Notes: generated from the letters alone by a model not told the origin. DNA of 38,334 bases from an uncultured Oscillospiraceae bacterium (GCA_934464775.1 CAKSKG010000021.1:1-38334), one strand, 5' to 3'. Shown: positions 1 to 8,954, counted from the stretch's first letter. Numbers and translations: made by a program.

Positions 1-71
1 CAAAGGGTTCTTTTGGTCGTTCTTTTGTATTGTTCAATTTTCAAGATTTCTTTTACTGTCGTTTTCGACAG
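1..71 (-). other. Leader of a leftward stable-RNA transcript (likely pre-16S leader)
   Basis: After the promoter at 79-107 the minus strand shows a perfect hairpin CTGTCG-AAAA-CGACAG (56-71). It is followed by CTTGAAAATTGAACAAT, which resembles the CTTTGAAAACTAAACAA string found just ahead of 16S rRNA in Bacillus and relatives. There is no ribosome binding site or reading frame. The window ends before any mature rRNA sequence, so the identity is an inference. Confidence 0.55.
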
Positions 72-203
72 CTTTTACATTCTATCACATTTTTTCGTTT
101 TTGTCAAGCCCTTTTTCAAGATTTTTTGATCTTTTCTTTCGGGCTTTTCTCACGGCTCACGTGACAGCTTATTTATATTACCACTTTCATTCTCTTTTGT
201 CAA
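72..203 (-). promoter_or_regulatory. Tandem strong sigma-A promoters, probably of an rRNA operon
   Basis: Two near-perfect promoters read leftward. The upstream one has TTGACA (198-203), a 17-bp spacer and TAATAT (175-180). The downstream one has TTGACA (102-107), a 17-bp spacer and TAGAAT (79-84), so transcription would begin near base 72. Tandem consensus promoters with exact 17-bp spacing and a leader without any reading frame are typical of rrn operons in Firmicutes. The promoters are seen directly; the rRNA target is inferred because the transcript leaves the window. Confidence 0.75.
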
Positions 204-439
204 CACTTTTATACTGATTTCGGCACTATTTACACTTTCAACACTCTATTCAACACAAACCATAAGTCATTTTCCATTAAAAACAGACTAAAAAAGCAAC
301 TGATTGACTATAAAAGGTAAAATCCAACAAAAACCGCCCGCTTCTTTTATTCAAACAGACAAATCAAAAAAATATTCTTGAAAAACGAAAAATATTCCTG
401 CTCTGAATTGTATACTTAACGAACGGATTATTCCGAACA

Positions 440-459
440 TTATAAGAAAGGACTTATAA
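440..459 (+). promoter_or_regulatory. Shine-Dalgarno held in a hairpin loop
   Basis: TTATAAG (440-446) and CTTATAA (453-459) can pair, leaving AAAGGA (447-452) as the entire loop, 11 nt before the ATG at 464. This is the only plausible ribosome binding site for the gene. The remaining upstream stretch (204-439) is AT-rich and holds no gene. TATACT at 411-416 is a possible -10 box, but no convincing -35 accompanies it. Confidence 0.4.
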
Positions 460-463
460 CATT

Positions 464-2641
464 ATGAAAAAAAGATCAATTGCCGCAGCCGCAATGTCAC
501 TTGCGATTGCTGCATCATTTACAATGAACGCCGCTCTCCCCGTTTATGCCGAAACAGCATCAGCCGTTACGGCTTCCGCTTCTTCGGAAAAGAACACGGA
601 AGCTCTCACAAAAGCTCTTGAAACGGTAAAATCGAGAATAACCATTCCCGAGGACTACACCGATTTTTCCTATTCTTCATCCGTAAGAAGCGGCATAGAT
701 ACATTTTCATTCACATGGAAGCAGGATTCCGAAATAACATCGGGCAGTCTCGGATATATCAATGTAAGGATATCCGGCGATGTCATTACATATTTTAATC
801 ACTATGACCCCTCATACAAGACATGGGGAGATCCCGCTTTCGCACGTCTCAGCAATGGTCAGCTGATAGGTGCCGCAAAAAATGCCGTAAAAATGCTTGA
901 CCCCGATATTGCCGATCAGCTCTCATATGATGAAAATGTCTCCCCCGAGCTTCGCAGCTCAACTATCACGGTAAGCTTTACAAGACAGAATGAAGGACTT
1001 GATTTTGACAAAAATTCGGGCTATGTGAACATCGACAAAAACACAGGCGAGCTTATCTCATTCAGTCTTACATGGTGGGGCGATGCCAAATTCAAAAAGG
1101 CAGATACCGCCGTTTCCGTGTCGGATATTGAAGCTGCATACAGACAGAACGTCACCCTCACGCCTTACTACAGAATAAAGAATGACGACGGCAAGTTATC
1201 TGCATCTATCGTATATGCTCCCGACAAAACCGTTCTTTTCGATGCAGACCTTGCAAAGCCCACAACCATGCTTGACGATTTTGCGGCGGCTAACAATACA
1301 TCGAATTACACTCTTGATGATACCGTAGAAGATGTGGAAGAAGATGCGGCTTATGAGACAACAGAAGCTGTCTCGGCAGGAGCAGGCATTTCACGCAGCA
1401 ATCCCGTTTTCACCGATGCCGAGAAAAAGGCTCTGCTGGACAGCGGAAAATACTATTCCAAAACAGATGCCGTCAAGCTTCTTAAAGATGATAAATATCT
1501 GGGACTTACCGACAAATATGTGCTCAGCAGCGCCGAAATGGAAAAGACCTCTGCCGATGACGGTTCATATTCATACCTCTGGAATTTCAACTTTTATATC
1601 AATACCACCGATCAGTACAAGCAGATGTATGTGACTATGGACGCAGAAAGCGGCAAAATACTCTCATACAGAAAATATGATTACAGCTCGGGCAAAAAAT
1701 CACGCACCATAAATATCAAGTCGGTCAACAAGATAGCCGAAGCTGCCGCAGAATATTATCTCCCCGAAATTTTCGGTGAATACCGTGCAGACGAAAGCAA
1801 CACCGCCGATGCCAAGGGTGCCTCCGACCGCACACTTGTATTCGACCGCTATGTAAATGATATCCAGGTCAGCGGAAACAGCATAAATATCAATGTTAAT
1901 TCCGACGGCGAGGTCATGAGCTTCGATTATGATTATGATGATATAAAATTCCCCGAGGCAAAGATCATTTCCGCAGATCAAGCCTATGATTCCCTTTTCA
2001 AGCAGACCGATTTTGACCTTTATTACAGCGGCTTCCAGACCCTTGACGGCAAGGCAAAGACATATATGCTCTATTCCCTTGATACATATTACATAAACGC
2101 AAAAACGGGACGTCTCTGCTCCTATGACGGCGGAGAATATAATTCTGCCGAATCATCGGGCTCCTGCCCCTATACAGATATAAGCGGAAACTGGGCGGAA
2201 AAGTATATCACAAAGCTTTATGATTACGGCATAACACTTTCTGTAAATGATAATAAGTTCTCTCCCGATTCCGCAATTACCGAGCGTGAATTTGCACGTC
2301 TCCTTGACAGTCTTTATTATTCGGAAGTAATGCCTCTGCTCTACGGCGACTATGCTTATGATGATACGTCCACTCTCGGAAACTCTCCTCTTACAAAGGC
2401 AGAAAGCGCAAAGCTGTATATCCTTGCAAGAGACGGCAAGGCATTTGCCGAGCTTAAAGGCATATATAAGTCACCCTTCAAGGACGTAAAGTCCACGGAC
2501 AGCAATGTGGGATATATCTCCCTCGCTTATGCAATGGGTGCAGTCAAGGGAGATTCCTCGGGCAATTTCAATCCCGACAGCAAGATAACCCGTGCATATG
2601 CAATGTATATGATCTATAACATAATCGCAAGCGCAAACTGA
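464..2641 (+). CDS. Secreted YcdB/YcdC-like repeat protein with C-terminal SLH domains
   Basis: A 725-residue exported protein. It starts with a classical signal peptide (MKKRS, then a hydrophobic Ala-rich stretch, likely cut after VYA near residue 29). Two long regions (about 50-250 and 330-555) resemble PepSY-related YcdB/YcdC domains, each built of units that mention a 'mdaesGkilsy' type strand turn (for example DAESGKILSY and NTGELISF). The last 160 residues carry S-layer-homology segments: YTDISGNWAEKYI near 570 and FKDVKS...GYISLAYAMGAVKGDSSGNFNPDSKITRA near the end. SLH domains normally bind secondary cell-wall polymers, so the protein is probably anchored to the wall; its substrate is unknown. 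It is monocistronic and ends before a hairpin terminator. Confidence 0.8.
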   Translation: MKKRSIAAAAMSLAIAASFTMNAALPVYAETASAVTASASSEKNTEALTKALETVKSRITIPEDYTDFSYSSSVRSGIDTFSFTWKQDSEITSGSLGYINVRISGDVITYFNHYDPSYKTWGDPAFARLSNGQLIGAAKNAVKMLDPDIADQLSYDENVSPELRSSTITVSFTRQNEGLDFDKNSGYVNIDKNTGELISFSLTWWGDAKFKKADTAVSVSDIEAAYRQNVTLTPYYRIKNDDGKLSASIVYAPDKTVLFDADLAKPTTMLDDFAAANNTSNYTLDDTVEDVEEDAAYETTEAVSAGAGISRSNPVFTDAEKKALLDSGKYYSKTDAVKLLKDDKYLGLTDKYVLSSAEMEKTSADDGSYSYLWNFNFYINTTDQYKQMYVTMDAESGKILSYRKYDYSSGKKSRTINIKSVNKIAEAAAEYYLPEIFGEYRADESNTADAKGASDRTLVFDRYVNDIQVSGNSININVNSDGEVMSFDYDYDDIKFPEAKIISADQAYDSLFKQTDFDLYYSGFQTLDGKAKTYMLYSLDTYYINAKTGRLCSYDGGEYNSAESSGSCPYTDISGNWAEKYITKLYDYGITLSVNDNKFSPDSAITEREFARLLDSLYYSEVMPLLYGDYAYDDTSTLGNSPLTKAESAKLYILARDGKAFAELKGIYKSPFKDVKSTDSNVGYISLAYAMGAVKGDSSGNFNPDSKITRAYAMYMIYNIIASAN

Positions 2642-2670
2642 TCTTAAATTTCATACCTTCATAATAACCG

Positions 2671-2714
2671 AAAAGCTGCCGTCCGAAATCAATTGCCGGG
2701 CGGCAGCTTTTTTG
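2671..2714 (+). terminator. Rho-independent terminator, possibly bidirectional
   Basis: The arms AAAAGCTGCCGTCCG (2671-2685) and CGGGCGGCAGCTTTT pair over 15 bp with one G-U pair and are followed by a T run. The hairpin lies 30 nt after the stop of the SLH protein gene and directly beyond the stop of the convergent small gene at 2720, so it probably ends both transcripts. Confidence 0.8.
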
Positions 2715-2719
2715 CATAT

Positions 2720-3070
2720 TCACTTTATTCTCTGATCCATATTGAAGATCAGCTTCCACCCGTCAGCCTGTTTTTTCCAAGTTGATGTAATGTAAAATCT
2801 TCCCGCAAGATCGGCATTTTCGGGAAGTGCAGCCTTTGTTTCGATGATATAGCATACCTGTGCAATGCCGTCATTTTCATATACAATTTCAAAATCGGAA
2901 ATATCATATGAACAGCAGTCAAACTCACCGATCACCGCCGCATACTCCGCACCGCTGCATCTGTATCCTCCGCATATCATGACTACATTTTCATCAACAA
3001 GCCGCAGAAAACCCTTGCTGTCCCTGTTTGCCGCCGATTCCCACATTTGTATTTCAAGCTCTTTTATCAT
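2720..3070 (-). CDS. NTF2-like (DUF4440/SnoaL-type) small protein
   Basis: A 116-residue soluble protein beginning MIKELEIQMWESA. The pattern (short N-terminal helix, 'RDSKGFLRLVDENVVM', then a beta-rich half ending 'TSTWKKQADGWKLIFNMDQ') matches the NTF2-like cone fold used by DUF4440/SnoaL proteins. These bind small hydrophobic ligands or act as minor enzymes; the substrate here is unknown. The start at 3070 is chosen because GGGAGG lies 7 nt upstream and a strong promoter (3102-3130) places the transcription start downstream of the longer reading-frame start at 3142. Confidence 0.7.
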   Translation of the reverse strand: MIKELEIQMWESAANRDSKGFLRLVDENVVMICGGYRCSGAEYAAVIGEFDCCSYDISDFEIVYENDGIAQVCYIIETKAALPENADLAGRFYITSTWKKQADGWKLIFNMDQRIK

Positions 3071-3101
3071 ATGAACGCCTCCCGTCAAAAACAGTGTCAT
3101 T

Positions 3102-3130
3102 ATTATAATATATAGAGTCTCTGCCGTCAA
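3102..3130 (-). promoter_or_regulatory. Sigma-A promoter of the NTF2-like gene
   Basis: On the minus strand TTGACG (3125-3130), a 17-bp spacer and a consensus TATAAT (3102-3107). The predicted transcription start near 3095 gives a leader of about 25 nt. Confidence 0.75.
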
Positions 3131-3164
3131 GTAAAATTTCATTATTAAAATAACATTTTATCCA

Positions 3165-3193
3165 TTGAATAAAGCACCGAAATGTGCTATAAT
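3165..3193 (+). promoter_or_regulatory. Sigma-A promoter of the aldo/keto reductase gene
   Basis: TTGAAT (3165-3170), a 17-bp spacer and TATAAT (3188-3193), with an extended -10 TG at 3185-3186. It diverges from the promoter at 3102-3130; the two -35 boxes are about 35 bp apart. Confidence 0.8.
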
Positions 3194-3225
3194 CAAAAAA
3201 AAATCAAACGAAAGGAACGATGAAA

Positions 3226-4221
3226 ATGTATATCCCCAATCAGAACAGATACAAGAATATGATCTATAACCGCTGCGGAAACAGCGGACTGAAGCTTCCC
3301 GCAGTTTCGCTGGGACTGTGGCAGAACTTCGGTCATACGGGAAATTTTGCAAATATGGAAAATATGATCCATACCGCATTTGATCTGGGCATAACCCATT
3401 TTGATCTTGCCAATAACTACGGCAATCCATATAACGGCAGCGCCGAGGAAAATTTCGGCCGCATACTGGACAGAGGAATGCGTGAATACCGTGATGAACT
3501 GTGTATCTCCACAAAGGCAGGCTATGAAATGTGGGACGGTCCTTACGGCGACAGAAACGGCTCACGCAAGTATCTTATATCCTCTCTCGATCAGAGCCTC
3601 AAACGCATGAAGCTGGATTATGTGGATATCTATTATCACCATATCTATGACCCCGAAACGCCCCTTGAAGAAACTGCTCTCGCCCTTGATTCGATCGTAA
3701 AGCAGGGCAAGGCGCTGTATGTGGGCATATCCAATTATAATCGCGAAAATACCGAAAAAATACAGAATATCTTCCGTGAGCTGAAAACACCGTTTGTAAT
3801 AAATCAGCCCTCCTATTCCATGCTGAACCGCTGGATAGAAGCCGACAAGCTGGACGAATACGCTTTGGAAAACGGCATAGGACTTTCAATATTCTCGCCG
3901 CTTTATCAGGGCTTCCTTACAGGAAAATACCTTAACGGCGTCCCCTCGGATTCAAGAGTTGGCAAGGGTGCCACATGGATAGGCAATGAGCTGAACGAAA
4001 AAATGCTGTCACGCCTTAACAAGCTGAATGATATCGCTGCCGAAAGAGGACAGACCCTCGCCCAGACAGCACTTTCATGGGTGCTGCACAATAAGGCAGT
4101 CACCACGGTAATTATCGGTGCAAGCCGCCCTCAGCAGATAATCGAAAACGCCGAATGCGTAAAGCATCTCGATTTCTCGGACGAAGAGATCAGAAAGATC
4201 GAAGCCGTACTTGCCGAATAA
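3226..4221 (+). CDS. Aldo/keto reductase, YghZ/Kv-beta type
   Basis: A 331-residue NAD(P)H-dependent oxidoreductase of the aldo/keto reductase superfamily with a TIM-barrel layout. The catalytic tetrad is visible: Asp and Tyr in THFDLANNYG, Lys in LCISTKAGY and His in YYHHIYD. The C-terminal cofactor-binding segment IIGASRPQQIIENAEC is typical. The opening (YNRCGNSGLKLPAVSLGLWQNFG) resembles E. coli YghZ, an L-glyceraldehyde-3-phosphate reductase; the physiological substrate here is not provable. ATG at 3226 sits 9 nt after AAAGGA, the usual spacing in this window; an in-frame ATG at 3220 is only 3 nt away and less likely. Monocistronic with its own promoter and terminator. Confidence 0.9.
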   Translation: MYIPNQNRYKNMIYNRCGNSGLKLPAVSLGLWQNFGHTGNFANMENMIHTAFDLGITHFDLANNYGNPYNGSAEENFGRILDRGMREYRDELCISTKAGYEMWDGPYGDRNGSRKYLISSLDQSLKRMKLDYVDIYYHHIYDPETPLEETALALDSIVKQGKALYVGISNYNRENTEKIQNIFRELKTPFVINQPSYSMLNRWIEADKLDEYALENGIGLSIFSPLYQGFLTGKYLNGVPSDSRVGKGATWIGNELNEKMLSRLNKLNDIAAERGQTLAQTALSWVLHNKAVTTVIIGASRPQQIIENAECVKHLDFSDEEIRKIEAVLAE

Positions 4222-4234
4222 ATCTTTCAGAATA

Positions 4235-4275
4235 TAAAAAAGCAGGTTTCTGTTAAGGAAGCCTGCTTTTTTATT
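4235..4275. terminator. Bidirectional terminator between convergent genes
   Basis: AAAAAAGCAGGTTTC and GAAGCCTGCTTTTTT form a stem flanked by A and T runs on both sides. It serves the reductase on the plus strand and overlaps the stop codon (4271-4273) of the sugar transferase gene on the minus strand, closing the polysaccharide operon. Confidence 0.85.
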
Positions 4276-4903
4276 TGAAAAGTTCAACAACAGTCAGCAG
4301 TATAAGCTTGATGTCAAGCCCTGCGGACATATTGTTTATGTATATCATATCCATTCGCAGCTTTTCGGAGGGCAGTGTGGTGTATCTTCCCTTTACCTGC
4401 GCATAGCCTGTAAGTCCTGCCTTGATGCATAACCTCTGCCTGAATTCTGGCAGGTCTTTTTCTATCTGCGCCGCAAGCTCCGGTCTTTCGGGTCTTGGAC
4501 CTACCACCGACATTTCACCTTTAAGTATGTTTATCAGCTGCGGCAGCTCGTCAATGTGATATTTTCTTATTATTCTGCCAACAGGTGTAACTCTCGTGTC
4601 GCCGTACATTGATATCCTCGCAACACCGTCGCTTTCGGCGTCCTCACACATACTGCGGAACTTATAGCACATAAAGCTTTTTCCGCCCTTTGTAAGTCTT
4701 TCCTGAGAATATATCACCTTTCCGCCGTCATACAGCTTAACACACAAAGCCGTAACGAGCATAAGCGGAAGCAGCAGGATAAGTCCTGCCAGCGACATAA
4801 AAATATCCCCCGCACGCTTTATAAATCTGAACGCAAAAGATCCCCCGCAGATCATATCACCGCCGTATACAGCCTGCTCTGACGATTTCATATCCGCATT
4901 CAA
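4271..4903 (-). CDS. Polyprenyl-phosphate sugar-1-phosphate transferase (bacterial sugar transferase family)
   Basis: A 210-residue monotopic membrane enzyme of the PF02397 family, which transfers a sugar-1-phosphate from a nucleotide sugar to undecaprenyl phosphate and so starts a surface polysaccharide. Visible hallmarks: KRAGDIFMSLAGL with one hydrophobic re-entrant helix (about 28-55), VIYSQERLTKGGKSF, YKFRSMCEDAE, HIDELPQLINILKGEMSVVGPRPERPEL and GLTGYAQVKGRY. It has only the catalytic part and lacks the multi-helix N-terminus of WcaJ-type enzymes. It is the last gene of the operon. The start at 4903 is TTG; an ATG at 4891 is an alternative and neither has an ideal ribosome binding site. 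Sugar specificity cannot be read from the sequence. Confidence 0.9.
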   Translation of the reverse strand: MNADMKSSEQAVYGGDMICGGSFAFRFIKRAGDIFMSLAGLILLLPLMLVTALCVKLYDGGKVIYSQERLTKGGKSFMCYKFRSMCEDAESDGVARISMYGDTRVTPVGRIIRKYHIDELPQLINILKGEMSVVGPRPERPELAAQIEKDLPEFRQRLCIKAGLTGYAQVKGRYTTLPSEKLRMDMIYINNMSAGLDIKLILLTVVELFK

Positions 4904-4944
4904 TCCAAATCACTGCCTTTACCGTTAAATGTAAGATGATAATG

Positions 4945-5685
4945 TCACTTAGAACAGCTTTTCAAAAATCTGTCGTATTCGTCACACACCGATTTTGCAT
5001 CACCGAACGCCATCTGTTCCCCCTTGTTGAGCCAAAGCGCCTTGTTGCACAGCCTGCGTATCTGAGCCGAGCTGTGGCTTACAAAAAGAGTTGTAACTCC
5101 GTTATGGATAATATCAAGCATTTTCTTTTCGCTTTTCGCCCTGAAAGCCGCATCGCCTACCGAAAGCACCTCGTCAAGGATAAGCACATCGGGATCCACA
5201 AGACTTGCTATGGAAAAAGCTATTCTCGATCTCATACCCGACGAAAGCTGACGGAACTTTCTGTCCTGAAAGTCCTTCAGTTCCGCAAACTCAACTATCT
5301 CGGGATATTTTTCATTCATAAACTTTTCGGTATAACCCAGCAGAGCGCCTCTCAGGTAAATGTTTTCCCTTATGGTAAGCTCTCCGTCGAAGCCCGTTGC
5401 AAGCTCCAGAAGCGCCGCCACCTGCCCCTTTACCTTTATGCTTCCCTCCTGGGGACGCATAACTCCGCTGACCGCTTTCAGCAGCGTGGACTTTCCTGCG
5501 CCGTTCGTACCGATTATACCGAGAAAATCTCCGCTTTCAAGCTGGAATGAAACATTGTTGACAGCTCTGAATTTCTGAACGCTGTACGTTCCTTTCAGAC
5601 ACTGCACTATATATTCCTTGAAGCCGATATCCTTGTAGTCGCCAACAAGGTAGCTTACAGAAACATTTTTTACATCAACGACCAT
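4945..5685 (-). CDS. Polysaccharide/teichoic-acid export ABC transporter ATPase (Wzt/TagH-like)
   Basis: A 246-residue ABC ATPase. Walker A is GTNGAGKST, the signature is LSSGMRSRI, Walker B is VLILDEVLSVGD and the switch His is in TLFVSHSS. The IGTNGAGKSTLLK...GV opening and the LSVGD after Walker B are typical of the ABC-2 polysaccharide export subfamily (Wzt, TagH, RfbB). It ends directly after the nucleotide-binding domain, so it lacks the C-terminal carbohydrate-binding domain that some Wzt proteins use to recognise capped chains. GAGGA lies 10 nt before the ATG. It follows the permease gene by 18 nt and forms a transporter with it. Confidence 0.92.
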   Translation of the reverse strand: MVVDVKNVSVSYLVGDYKDIGFKEYIVQCLKGTYSVQKFRAVNNVSFQLESGDFLGIIGTNGAGKSTLLKAVSGVMRPQEGSIKVKGQVAALLELATGFDGELTIRENIYLRGALLGYTEKFMNEKYPEIVEFAELKDFQDRKFRQLSSGMRSRIAFSIASLVDPDVLILDEVLSVGDAAFRAKSEKKMLDIIHNGVTTLFVSHSSAQIRRLCNKALWLNKGEQMAFGDAKSVCDEYDRFLKSCSK

Positions 5686-5703
5686 ATTGCATTTATCCTC
5701 AAA

Positions 5704-6933
5704 TCAGAAATAATAAACGAACCTGCTGCTGTTCTTTTTGTATACAAGTATGCCTATCAGCAGCATTTCTACCGCATATCCCGCACATAAAAGGTGCAGC
5801 CGCAGATCGGGAACAGCATTGTCGATTATCACCGAACGGAAATAGCTTATATACGTATAAACAGGGTTAAAATAGAACAATGCTTTTGCGAAATCATTAA
5901 ACATATCAACACGATAAAACACCGCAGATAAATATAATATTGCCTGAACCGCTATTCCCCAGAAATATTGTATATCCCTGAAAAAAACATGCAGTGCGGA
6001 AAGTATCATTCCAATACCTATATTAAATATGGTCAGCCATATTATCGGATATATAAGTGAAAAGAATGTCAGATGAAATTCTATTCCATCAATAGCCGCA
6101 ATAATAAAGTTAATAATAAGTGTAAATCCAAAATTCATTGTACATGATACATTCTTTGAAAGTAAAAAGATCCATTTGGGGACCTTGATCTTAGAAATAA
6201 TACTTCCATTAGATGAAAGAGAAAACATTCCGGCATTTGAAGCATCGCTGAAATAATGAAATACAACATTTCCTGTTATCAGATACGTAATATAATGCGC
6301 AGTTGTTCTTCCGAACACCTGCGAAAACACAACCGCCTGAACGGCAAACATAAACATAGGCGAAAGAATGCTCCACAGAACACCGAAAAACGCCCTTTTG
6401 TAACGTCCCGTAAAATCCCTGTGCACAAGCTGTTTAAAAAGGAAGAATCTCTGTGAGACCCTTTCCCCAAAGGACGATCTGTTGGTCAGATGTCCGCTGT
6501 CCCTTGTCTTTTTTGCGGAAGCGGGAGCTGTTTTTGCTTTATTCTTCGCCGCAGGCTGTACGGTACTTTTCTGTGCAGCAATCGTCTGTTCCGCTTTTGG
6601 CTGTGCGGCTTTAGGCCGGACCGGTTTCGGCTGCACGGGTCTGCTCTGAGTGCTGCCCGAAACGGGTCTGACTGCCGCATCCGCTCTGCTGTTTTCATTG
6701 CCCTTACTTGTTTCGGGAATGATCGGCTGTACCCTGTTTTCGGCAGCAGGTCTCTGCACCGCAGAAGAACCCGTCATATCGGCACTTCTGCGTGCTTCTG
6801 CCGCAGGTCTGTACTGCGGCGCACTGCCGTTTCGTACACTGCCCGTCGGCACCGAGTCTGTTTTTTTGTCCGAAGAAGCCTTGCCGCCGTATTCCGCAAG
6901 GATATCCTCCAGAGTATATTTGTTATCAGGCAT
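5704..6933 (-). CDS. Polysaccharide export ABC transporter permease with long disordered N-terminus (Wzm/TagG-like)
   Basis: A 409-residue ABC-2 permease. Residues from about 170 onward hold the conserved amphipathic entry LVHRDFTGRYKRA, the motif GVLWSILSPM, and about six membrane helices ending in IGILVYKKN, as in Wzm/TagG proteins that move lipid-linked polysaccharide across the membrane. Unusual is the first 150 residues: a low-complexity, Pro/Lys/Gln/Ala-rich cytoplasmic tail (PVQPKPVRPKAAQPKAEQ), roughly 140 residues longer than typical family members. The tail begins with TLEDILAEYGGK (7-18), a motif also present at the start of MltG in this window. AGGAAAGG precedes the ATG. Its partner ATPase is the next gene. 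Confidence 0.9.
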   Translation of the reverse strand: MPDNKYTLEDILAEYGGKASSDKKTDSVPTGSVRNGSAPQYRPAAEARRSADMTGSSAVQRPAAENRVQPIIPETSKGNENSRADAAVRPVSGSTQSRPVQPKPVRPKAAQPKAEQTIAAQKSTVQPAAKNKAKTAPASAKKTRDSGHLTNRSSFGERVSQRFFLFKQLVHRDFTGRYKRAFFGVLWSILSPMFMFAVQAVVFSQVFGRTTAHYITYLITGNVVFHYFSDASNAGMFSLSSNGSIISKIKVPKWIFLLSKNVSCTMNFGFTLIINFIIAAIDGIEFHLTFFSLIYPIIWLTIFNIGIGMILSALHVFFRDIQYFWGIAVQAILYLSAVFYRVDMFNDFAKALFYFNPVYTYISYFRSVIIDNAVPDLRLHLLCAGYAVEMLLIGILVYKKNSSRFVYYF

Positions 6934-6992
6934 TATACCTTTCCTTTCGATATATCACGGCTTTCCGATTTATCACAGCTACGGAAAGCCTG

Positions 6993-8954
6993 TCACAATT
7001 TCTCTTTTCTTCCGTCAGTAAGCTCGTCGAAAACAGTGTTCCCGAACAGCTCCTTCATATACTTTCCATTGTCGGAAAGCGCTGCCGCAAAGGGCGCATA
7101 GGCGTCACTGCCCGATATGTCCGCTATATATGGCATACCGTGTGAAGCTTCAAGAAAGTCTCCTATAAAATCAAGCTCGCCCCTGTGTATCTCCTCGGTG
7201 AAAGCGGCATTTTCGCTTTCACTGTCAAACACGGGACCGTTTCGGTCAAATCCCTTCAGCGACGGCTGCGGTGCCCCGAAAAGCATCTCGAAATAAATGT
7301 TGTGCTTCCGTGCGGGACAGTGCAGGCTGTAATATTCCCTGTTGAGCGCCGACGAAAAGCAGTAAGCCGAAAGCCTGCCCGAAAACAGAAAGCTCTCGCT
7401 GTAATCGCTGTCGTCCTGATTTGCGGTGTTTGTTCCTGCCAGAACTCCCGTAAAGCGGATATTCCTTTTAAGCACCCTGTTCACATAAGCTTCCAGCATG
7501 ATATTTCCGCTGCCTGCCCAGCCGCAGTCCACGGTAACAACATTCCGACAGCCATCAAGTATCGGCGCAAAATATTTTTCCGCACCGCTGTCGGCATCGG
7601 CAAATGCCGCAGACAGCTCTTCTCTTCGGCTCAGAAGATCATTTTTCACCGCTTCTGCATTTGCCGATGTCAGCAGTTCACTGCCGTCAAAGGGCAGCAT
7701 ATCACAGCTTATCCCCATGGAACGGCATATCATGTCCAGAGAATATCCCCTGCCGACTTTCTGCTCAACGAACCGCCTGATAAATTCCTGCGGATATATA
7801 TCACGGCACAGCTTTGCAGCGGCAGCCCTTGACCAATACACATATTCGGTGCTGCTTTCGGGGTACAGCATATCATAGACTTTTTTTATTATATACCCGT
7901 CACGGGAAAAAAACAATATCCTGTCGGCTTTTTTTTCTTCCGCAGTTTTGCGTATATATCCGCAGAAGCCCAGAATCAGCAGACCTCCGCATTTATAGCC
8001 GTATTCATAGGCTTCGGAGCATTTCTCTCCGCAGTACAGCCTTTTATTGACAATGCCGCTGTAAATGCTTCCTATGATCGGCGACATATCCGCAGGACGG
8101 TATTTTCCGCCGATACTGTTTATATTCGGGCGGTACACAGCCTTTATGCCGCTGCGTTCCGCATTTATCTTATCGGAGCGTTCATTATCACCTATGTGTG
8201 TAATGACAGCCCCGTCATGATCGTTTTTTATCAGACGGAACATTCCGCCGTCATATTTGCCGCAGCCCGATTCACAGGAAACATATATCCTCTCAAAGCC
8301 CTCAAAGCCGTTTTTAAGAAGCAGCTTTTCAATAAAGCTTGACGGAAGATACATATCCGTTGCGGCAATTATCCGCTTTCCGCTTTTCCTGACGATATCC
8401 CATACCCGAAGCATAAAAGGACTCGCACTGCAAAGCTCCAGCTCTGTCTGCATTTCGGCTTCCATTCCCTCTTCACGGGATATTCCCGTCCGAAAAGCAA
8501 GCACATCATATATTTCCGCAAGAGTGACCTCACTCTTTTTTATGCGCCTCGCCTCTTTCTCCGCATTGATGCGGAGACTGCGGAAATCGGGCACATTCAG
8601 TCTTTCACCGACTATGTAAAAAAGATCGGCAGGCTTTGCAAAGGGTCTTACGATAAGCGTATCGAAAACATCAAAGGAAACGATATCACCGCAGCAAAGC
8701 TTTTCGGCGATATCCTCCGCACTTTCGGGATAATACCTGCTGCGGACAGCTCCGCTTTCATATGCGGCAGATACCCTTGCCTTTTTCTCGGGAATATTGA
8801 AAATACCGAATAAAACATTCAGCAGTGCCAGATATACCCATGAAATAATCGGAAACACACGGTGAAGCCCCGCATGGGACTGAACAAAGCCGTGATATCT
8901 TTTCATGATGCGTCTGTCTCTGTTCACCAGAAAATCATATAATCTGCGCTTCAT
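6993..8954 (-). CDS. HAD-superfamily hydrolase fused to an SRDG domain (COG5610-like)
   Basis: A 653-residue protein. The N-terminal half holds a haloacid-dehalogenase phosphatase domain with nucleophile motif SFDVFDTLIVRP (Asp95, Asp98), motif II IIAATDMYLP, a Lys in CGKYDGGMF and motif IV HIGDNERSDK. The C-terminal half contains LFFSRDGYIIKK (Ser350-Gly353), YVYWSRAAAAKL, VDCGWAGSG and EMLFGAPQPS, all of which recur in the stand-alone protein at 9727-11079. Proteins of this architecture occur in polysaccharide clusters, where removal of a phosphate from a sugar intermediate is plausible but not shown. The ATG at 8954 overlaps the previous stop (ATGA); a GTG at 8966 is possible but less likely. 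Confidence 0.8.
   Translation of the reverse strand: MKRRLYDFLVNRDRRIMKRYHGFVQSHAGLHRVFPIISWVYLALLNVLFGIFNIPEKKARVSAAYESGAVRSRYYPESAEDIAEKLCCGDIVSFDVFDTLIVRPFAKPADLFYIVGERLNVPDFRSLRINAEKEARRIKKSEVTLAEIYDVLAFRTGISREEGMEAEMQTELELCSASPFMLRVWDIVRKSGKRIIAATDMYLPSSFIEKLLLKNGFEGFERIYVSCESGCGKYDGGMFRLIKNDHDGAVITHIGDNERSDKINAERSGIKAVYRPNINSIGGKYRPADMSPIIGSIYSGIVNKRLYCGEKCSEAYEYGYKCGGLLILGFCGYIRKTAEEKKADRILFFSRDGYIIKKVYDMLYPESSTEYVYWSRAAAAKLCRDIYPQEFIRRFVEQKVGRGYSLDMICRSMGISCDMLPFDGSELLTSANAEAVKNDLLSRREELSAAFADADSGAEKYFAPILDGCRNVVTVDCGWAGSGNIMLEAYVNRVLKRNIRFTGVLAGTNTANQDDSDYSESFLFSGRLSAYCFSSALNREYYSLHCPARKHNIYFEMLFGAPQPSLKGFDRNGPVFDSESENAAFTEEIHRGELDFIGDFLEASHGMPYIADISGSDAYAPFAAALSDNGKYMKELFGNTVFDELTDGRKEKL

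Noticed and set aside
3158..3565. Minus-strand frames opposite the aldo/keto reductase
   Set aside because: Shadow of a clearly coding plus-strand gene; Cys/Arg/Ser-rich with no family match.
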